From CAMYLY01 sp036397755 (GTDB lineage Bacteria > Gemmatimonadota > Gemmatimonadetes > Gemmatimonadales > GWC2-71-9): a stretch of DNA of 64,000 nt. The notes beneath the pieces were generated by a model that had not been told where the DNA came from, ran no database searches, and worked only from the letters and a program-made list of their open reading frames with translations. Within the stretch, counting starts at the first letter, position 1, and each line of letters starts with the position of its first letter. Where the stretch lies: the NCBI GenBank assembly GCA_036397755.1, contig DASWII010000005.1, forward strand, positions 34,189 to 98,188, in the 5' to 3' direction. Both the position numbers and the translations under genes were made by a program. Below are positions 59,646 to 64,000 of this stretch, piece after piece.

Positions 59646-60051
59646 ACAGGCGGCTAGCGAACTCGGCGGGGGTGAGGATCGGGTAGCGATCTGCCAGCGC
59701 GAGCAGGTCGTTGTCTCCCGTGATCAGGCAGTCCACCTCTCCAGCGAGGAGAGTGGCGAGGACCGGGTTGTCTGCGGCATCCCGAGGAACCGACGCCGTA
59801 ACTCCCTCGATATTGACCACCTCCGCCTTCAAACGCAGGAGGAGAATGAAGCGGGCGATCTCCTCTTCCCCCCAGCCGACCCAGGCGTAGATCTTGGGAT
59901 AGGCGAAGGCCCGGCGGATCTCTTCGAGCATGGCCTCCGAGAGCACGAGGTCGAAGTGCGCACCGCGCCACGCGGCCACGATCTTTCCCGGCGTCCCTCC
60001 CGGTGCCATGAGGCCGGAGAGCAGGACGTTGGTGTCGAGGACGACCCTCAT
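59644..60051 (-). CDS. PIN-domain toxin (COG1569-type)
   Basis: A 135-aa PIN protein: D6 in VVLDTNVLLSGLMAPGGTPG, E42-E44 (MLEEIRRAFAY), D91 (PRDAADNPVLATLLAGEVDC) and D112 (LITGDNDLLAL) form the acidic centre. The PGGTPG loop after the first strand is typical of the COG1569 PIN group. It is encoded after a Phd-type antitoxin with a 4-nt overlap. Its last codon lies in the hairpin end of repeat copy A. Confidence 0.9.
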   Translation of the reverse strand: MRVVLDTNVLLSGLMAPGGTPGKIVAAWRGAHFDLVLSEAMLEEIRRAFAYPKIYAWVGWGEEEIARFILLLRLKAEVVNIEGVTASVPRDAADNPVLATLLAGEVDCLITGDNDLLALADRYPILTPAEFASRL

Positions 60052-60317
60052 CGGGAGCGCGCGTCGCGCACGGCCTCGGCCACCTCGGCCGCCACTTGGT
60101 CTTCTGCCACTCCTGGGTACGCCCCAGCGAGGGTCTCCGTGAGGCGGTCGAACTCCGCCTCCATGAGCCGGATCTTGTCGAACAGGCCGATGTCCACCAA
60201 CGCCGCCACCGGCTTGCCGCCCTTGGTCACCAACACTGTGTCGTGGCGATACTGCACCTCGTTGAGGATCTCACCCAGCCGCTGGCGAACCGTCATGGCA
60301 CTGGCTTCACGAATCAT
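60048..60317 (-). CDS. Phd/YefM-type antitoxin
   Basis: An 89-aa antitoxin. MTVRQRLGEILNEVQYRHDT and VLVTKGGKPVAALVDIGLFD are the Phd/YefM DNA-binding fold; the C-terminal acidic helix (AEDQVAAEVAEAVRDARSR) contacts the PIN toxin. The open frame extends far upstream to 60836, but only the ATG at 60317 gives a normal length, with GGGGTGG before it. An AT-rich stretch just upstream (60330-60365) is the likely promoter region. Confidence 0.87.
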   Translation of the reverse strand: MIREASAMTVRQRLGEILNEVQYRHDTVLVTKGGKPVAALVDIGLFDKIRLMEAEFDRLTETLAGAYPGVAEDQVAAEVAEAVRDARSR

Positions 60318-60921
60318 AACCACCCCAATCAGTAGAATTGATGCGATTACTATAATCGACAGAGTCGGTCTCGCCACCTGACCTGTACTGTTCATTTGGA
60401 AGTTGTGCGGGGTGGTGGGCGGGGGTAAACCCCGCCCTACGGAATTCCGGCTGCCTGAAGTGGCGGAGGCGCAGCGTTGCGGGGAGCTCGGTGGGCCGTT
60501 TAACACGGTGGGAGACGGCTGCGTCTCACCGTCTGTGCGCCACTGCGTCGAGCGGTTCCCGCGCGCCCTCACCCTGGCCATCTCCCCTTCGGATTTGAGC
60601 CTCAGGGTCGAAGACCGGGCGGAGAGGGAGCTTGTTCCCGAGGTTCTGCTGGCCGTTACGCCTTTGCGGCCGACCCCCCCTGCGCCGTGGTGACGTGGCT
60701 GCGTGGAAATAACGTTCCTTTGCGTTAGGCCGTTCCCGCCCTGCGCTGTCCTGGACGAGGACGGTTCTTCGTGCCCTTCGTGACCTTCGTGGTTCAACCT
60801 CCTTGCGTCTCTGCATTGAGCAGTTCGCGGCACCATGCCGTGCGGCAGGCCCTGCGGACCTGGGTCGCCGAAGGGATTCGGCTCCTACCGGTGGGCCGCT
60901 CCGCCGCAGGTAGCAATCGCC
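60318..60921. other. Gap between antitoxin and cytochrome gene
   Basis: No gene is recognised in these 604 bases. It holds a G/C hairpin at 60417-60437 (8-bp stem), a TTCGTG-rich repeat piece at 60767-60795 and half of a GTAGGAGC-type REP ending near 60889. Confidence 0.55.
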
Positions 60922-62109
60922 TCACTCCACGGTCGTGATCGCCACCGCCGCGACCTTTGGCCCTTTGCGGGCGTCGGTGAGCACCGCGGCGAGCTGCTGT
61001 TCCAGGTCGGGGGGCAGGAGGCGATAGAGGAGGCGGGCGCGGACCTCGGTGATGCCGGCGGCGGGGATCTGGTAGGCGATCTGCCGCTGCTCGCCGGGGT
61101 TGAGGCGGGTGTCGGCGGCGATGCGGGTCGCCTTGGGGGGCAGGGCCGGGTGGCCGGCGTCGTCCACGAGGCGGGTGGCCAGCATGGCCTGGGGGTCTTC
61201 CGTCGGGTTCGTGCGGTAGTTGCGCCACACCTCGTGGCCCAACGCGTCCACCGCGACCACCTCCAGATAGGCGCTACGGAACGGGGCGCCCGTGGGGAAG
61301 CCGTGGGGCAGGCGGTTGTGAAGAGAGACGTTTGCCGCCACCCCGTTCCCTTTCTTGCCGGCCGTCACCGTCAGGGTGACGCCGCGCCGCACCATGGCCG
61401 CGCTGTGGCCGCCGAGCATGGCGTGGTCGGTGATCCCGCGCACCCTCGGCATGTGGCACGACTGGCAGGTTGCGGCGCCGGCCGCCGCCGCGTACTCGTC
61501 GCCGGTGCGGCACAGGGGGACGCCCTGGGCGTTGTTGCGCCGCTCGTGACAGCCCATGCAGGCGCCGTTGCCGGTGAGGAGGGGGCCGTTCGCCGCCATG
61601 GGGAAGGGGTGCTTCTCCACACCCGCGCCGCCGCCGGTCGGTCCCTGAAGGTGGGTGGTGGAGCGCTCGTACGCCTGCATGCCGAGGCGCAGCGTGCCGT
61701 CGGGGGCGGTCACGCCCTTGAACCGCGTCAGGGTGTGGCAGGAGACGCAGGTCACTCCCTCCTGGTAGGCGGGGTCGGCGTCGACCCGGGTCTCACCGTC
61801 GATGGCGGCGGCCGGAACGTGACATTGCAGGCACACCGGGTAGCGTCCCCTCAGGGCGAGGCCGGCCACACGCGGGTCGCCCACTTCCTTGCGGTAGAAC
61901 GCACCGTGGATGGGGTCCGTGAGGGGTGTGCTCTGGGCATGGAGCGAGGACCGCCACTGGCGATAGGTCTGCGGATGACACTCGGCGCACGCCTCCGCCG
62001 AGGTGCGGTGGATGGGCGGCGCGGGCGGCGCGGCGCCGGCGGGACATACCGGCAGCAAGCCCATGGCAACCAGAGCGAGCACGGCCAGGGTCGGTCGATG
62101 GGTCATCAT
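60922..62109 (-). CDS. Periplasmic pentaheme cytochrome c
   Basis: A 395-aa exported protein with a signal peptide (1-26) and five CxxCH heme sites: CAECH (41-45), CLQCH (93-97), CVSCH (121-125), CMGCH (184-188) and CQSCH (215-219). The first half resembles multiheme electron carriers of the cytochrome c554/NrfB type. The C-terminal 170 residues (from about VTLTVTAGKKGNGVAANVSL) form a beta-sandwich without hemes. It is probably an electron carrier in anaerobic or nitrogen/sulfur respiration; the partner is not in the window. It is divergent from nadB. Confidence 0.9.
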   Translation of the reverse strand: MMTHRPTLAVLALVAMGLLPVCPAGAAPPAPPIHRTSAEACAECHPQTYRQWRSSLHAQSTPLTDPIHGAFYRKEVGDPRVAGLALRGRYPVCLQCHVPAAAIDGETRVDADPAYQEGVTCVSCHTLTRFKGVTAPDGTLRLGMQAYERSTTHLQGPTGGGAGVEKHPFPMAANGPLLTGNGACMGCHERRNNAQGVPLCRTGDEYAAAAGAATCQSCHMPRVRGITDHAMLGGHSAAMVRRGVTLTVTAGKKGNGVAANVSLHNRLPHGFPTGAPFRSAYLEVVAVDALGHEVWRNYRTNPTEDPQAMLATRLVDDAGHPALPPKATRIAADTRLNPGEQRQIAYQIPAAGITEVRARLLYRLLPPDLEQQLAAVLTDARKGPKVAAVAITTVE

Positions 62110-62236
62110 CTGCGTCCTCCTGGGTTGAGCGGCCCCACGGGTCCGCGTACCGATTTCTACACCGCACCGGGGGATCGATCCACACCCGCGCCGAGAGTTG
62201 GATTCCGAGCCGCGGGGGATCGTGCATAATGCCCCC

Positions 62237-63742
62237 GTGGAAATCTCCTACACCGACTTCGCGGTCGTGGGCGGCGGTGTCGCGGGGTTGCGCGCGGCGA
62301 TCACCCTGGCCGAGGGAGGCCAGGTGACGGTGCTCACCAAGGACGCCCTGCGCGAGGGGGCGACCGAGTATGCCCAGGGCGGCGTCGCCGTCGCCCTCGG
62401 GGAGGGTGACTCGCCCGCCGAGCACGGCCAGGACACCCTGGTGGCGGGGGCCGGCTACTGCAACCCGGCGAGCGTCGCGATCCTGGTCACGGAGGGCCCG
62501 GCGCGCATCGAGGAGCTGATCGAGTGGGGCATCCGGTTCGATCGCATCGGTGGCAAGCTCAACTTCACCAAGGAGGGTGCCCACCATCGCAAGCGCATCC
62601 TCCACGCCGGAGGCGACGCCACGGGTCGCGAGATCCTCGACACCCTGATCTCGCGGGTCCAGACCCTGGAAGGGGTGCGCCGCCTGCCCCACCACTACAG
62701 CCTCGGCCTGGTGATGGAGGAGGGCCGCTGCTGCGGCGTGTGGCTGGTGGACCAGACCAACGGCCGGGAACGGCTGCTCATCGCCCGGGCGGTGGTGCTG
62801 GCGACCGGCGGCATGGGCCAGCTCTACAAGTTCACCTCCAACCCCGCGGTCGCCACCGGCGACGGCCTGGCCATGGCCCACCGCGCCGGCGCCGAGCTGC
62901 GCGATCTGGAGTTCGTCCAGTTCCACCCCACCGCCCTGCGCGTGGCAGGGGTACCGACCTTCTTGATCAGCGAGGCGATGCGCGGCGAGGGCGGCGTCCT
63001 GCTCAACCGTGCGGGGGAGCGGTTCATGCTCGCCGTCCACCCGGACGCGGAGCTCGCCCCGCGGGACGTGGTGGCGCGGGCGATCTACGACGAGATGGCG
63101 CGCCAGGGGGGCGAGCCGGTGCTCCTCGACGTGCGCTCCCTGGGCGGCCACTTCCTGCCGGAACGCTTCCCGACGATCTTCGAGTTCTGCGCCTCCCACG
63201 GCCTCGACATCCGCAGCCAGCCGATCCCGGTGGCGCCGGCGGCCCACTTCATGATGGGCGGGGTGGCCGTGGACATCGACGGCGCGAGCACCGTCCCCGG
63301 ACTCCATGCCTGCGGCGAGGTGGCGTGCACCCAGGTCCACGGCGCCAACCGCCTGGCCAGCAACTCGTTGCTGGAGGGGCTGGTCTTCGGCCACCGCACG
63401 GCTCGGGCGATCCTCGGTGCCGGTCCCACCATCCCCACCCTGCGCGACGTCCAGTTCTACGACACCCCGCGCCCGACCCGGCCCTACGACTACGTCGAGC
63501 GCCAGCGGCGGGCGCGGGAGATCATGTGGGAGTACGCCGGCATCCGGCGCACCGAGGAGGGGCTGCGCAAGGCCGACGCCCTGCTCACCGCCCTCACCCT
63601 CCCCTACCACCACTACCCGGCGGAGCGCCTGGCGGTGGAGACCGGCAACGCGCTCTCGGTGAGCCGCCTCATCGTCCAGGCCGCCCTGGCCCGCCCCGTC
63701 AGCCTCGGCTCCCACTACCGCGCCGACGCCGCGACGCCGTAG
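62237..63742 (+). CDS. nadB: L-aspartate oxidase
   Basis: NadB oxidises L-aspartate to iminoaspartate with FAD, the first step of de novo NAD synthesis. The 501-aa protein has the FAD-binding GGGVAGLRAA at 12-21, EYAQGGVAVAL near 44-54, RRILHAGGDATGRE-type substrate loop (HHRKRILHAGGDATGRE), FVQFHPTAL and EAMRGEGGVLLNRAGERF for catalysis, and HGANRLASNSLLEGLVFG near 368. It is somewhat shorter than the E. coli enzyme at the C-terminus. The GTG at 62237 is chosen; the frame opens at a TTG (62198). nadA and nadC are not in the window. Confidence 0.94.
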   Translation: MEISYTDFAVVGGGVAGLRAAITLAEGGQVTVLTKDALREGATEYAQGGVAVALGEGDSPAEHGQDTLVAGAGYCNPASVAILVTEGPARIEELIEWGIRFDRIGGKLNFTKEGAHHRKRILHAGGDATGREILDTLISRVQTLEGVRRLPHHYSLGLVMEEGRCCGVWLVDQTNGRERLLIARAVVLATGGMGQLYKFTSNPAVATGDGLAMAHRAGAELRDLEFVQFHPTALRVAGVPTFLISEAMRGEGGVLLNRAGERFMLAVHPDAELAPRDVVARAIYDEMARQGGEPVLLDVRSLGGHFLPERFPTIFEFCASHGLDIRSQPIPVAPAAHFMMGGVAVDIDGASTVPGLHACGEVACTQVHGANRLASNSLLEGLVFGHRTARAILGAGPTIPTLRDVQFYDTPRPTRPYDYVERQRRAREIMWEYAGIRRTEEGLRKADALLTALTLPYHHYPAERLAVETGNALSVSRLIVQAALARPVSLGSHYRADAATP

Positions 63743-63845
63743 GGCGCGGTCCTATCGGCCGACCGCCGGCGAGACGTGGAACGGCGAGCAGGTCCACCAT
63801 GCCCGGTCCACCGAACCGACGGCGCGGAGCGGGCGGTGGATCGCG

Positions 63846-63971
63846 CTGATATGGAGGGGGACGCCACGCGCCCCCCTCGCCCCCCGGCGCAGGTCCGGGT
63901 GGCTTCACCCCCCGTGGATGGCGGGCAGACGCCCGCCATCCAACCGTAGGTCGCGTCCCGCGACCTACGGT
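63846..63971. repeat. Structured dispersed repeat, copy B
   Basis: The second copy of the element at 59497-59643, without the nested 20-bp palindrome. Hairpins are at 63917-63940 (10-bp stem, loop AGAC) and 63942-63972 (14-bp stem, loop TCC, followed by T). Stem bases that differ from copy A are compensated (GACC/GGTC in A, AACC/GGTT in B). It is the only structure in the tail after nadB. Confidence 0.8.
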
Positions 63972-64000
63972 TTACGCCAGTAGCCCGTCTGCCGTCGCGA

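Noticed and set aside
60318..60836. Upstream extension of the Phd-type antitoxin frame
   Set aside because: Phd/YefM proteins are about 80-90 aa; the extension crosses repeats and has no recognisable sequence.
60835..62229. A 464-codon plus-strand frame opposite the cytochrome gene
   Set aside because: The minus-strand frame has a signal peptide and five CxxCH motifs; the plus frame has only Gly/Val/Arg-rich sequence.
61793..63715. A 640-codon minus-strand frame opposite nadB and the cytochrome start
   Set aside because: nadB shows all family motifs on the other strand; this frame has none.

Overview
The window is GC-rich bacterial DNA in two parts with different character. Positions 1 to about 44.5 kb look like a Gemmatimonadota (or possibly Acidobacteriota) chromosome. 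The evidence is a 26-kb tandem array of FtsX/MacB-type orphan permeases of the ADOP kind, a zinc-ribbon/PEGA-domain Ser/Thr kinase, and compact housekeeping genes with GTG/TTG starts and 4-8 nt overlaps. From about 44.6 kb to the end the style resembles Proteobacteria: a type I restriction operon, HicAB, pirin with a divergent LysR regulator, a pentaheme cytochrome, NadB, and many dispersed palindromic repeats absent from the left part. The junction (44.6-46 kb) holds only gene relics. It is either an integration hot spot or an assembly join; the sequence alone cannot decide.

Left part. 1-8.3 kb: a DUF4159 protein (cut by the window edge), rsmI, an unknown 338-aa protein and trxA on the minus strand; methylmalonyl-CoA epimerase; a small lipoprotein; pdxJ; a CheA-like histidine phosphotransfer protein lacking its histidine; a flippase-like membrane protein; ispE. 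A tRNA-Gln(UUG) and a GAF-PAS-PAS hybrid histidine kinase follow, then a run of six adjacent small palindromes.

11.35-37.3 kb: ten full-length ADOP permeases, all on the plus strand, with remnants of at least three more that lost most of their length. Almost every junction uses the same 8-nt stop/start overlap. A vapBC toxin-antitoxin cassette sits between the fifth and sixth full-length permeases, inside an 868-bp unit bounded by a perfect 68-bp direct repeat of the permease-permease junction. The array ends at a sigma-54 response regulator and its sensor kinase, probable regulators of the array. Then come a second RHH/PIN pair and a four-gene envelope-signalling operon (lipoprotein, PEGA kinase, TPR/FlgD-like protein, beta-barrel candidate).

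Right part. 44.6-46.6 kb: an IS110 transposase scrap, a DUF4160 relic, a DUF2442/HicB-like fusion probably created by a frameshift, and an unknown ORF. 46.7-55.2 kb (minus strand): a coupled operon hsdM - unknown 374 aa - unknown 126 aa - hsdS - AlbA_2 protein - hsdR, each junction an exact 4-nt overlap. hsdM carries a +1 frameshift and three different palindromic repeats inserted in frame. 55.2-64 kb: hicAB lying between a real FMN-reductase gene and a 165-bp copy of part of it, pirin/LysR, a Phd/PIN pair, a pentaheme cytochrome c, nadB, and two copies of a structured repeat, one carrying a nested 20-bp palindrome also found inside hsdM.
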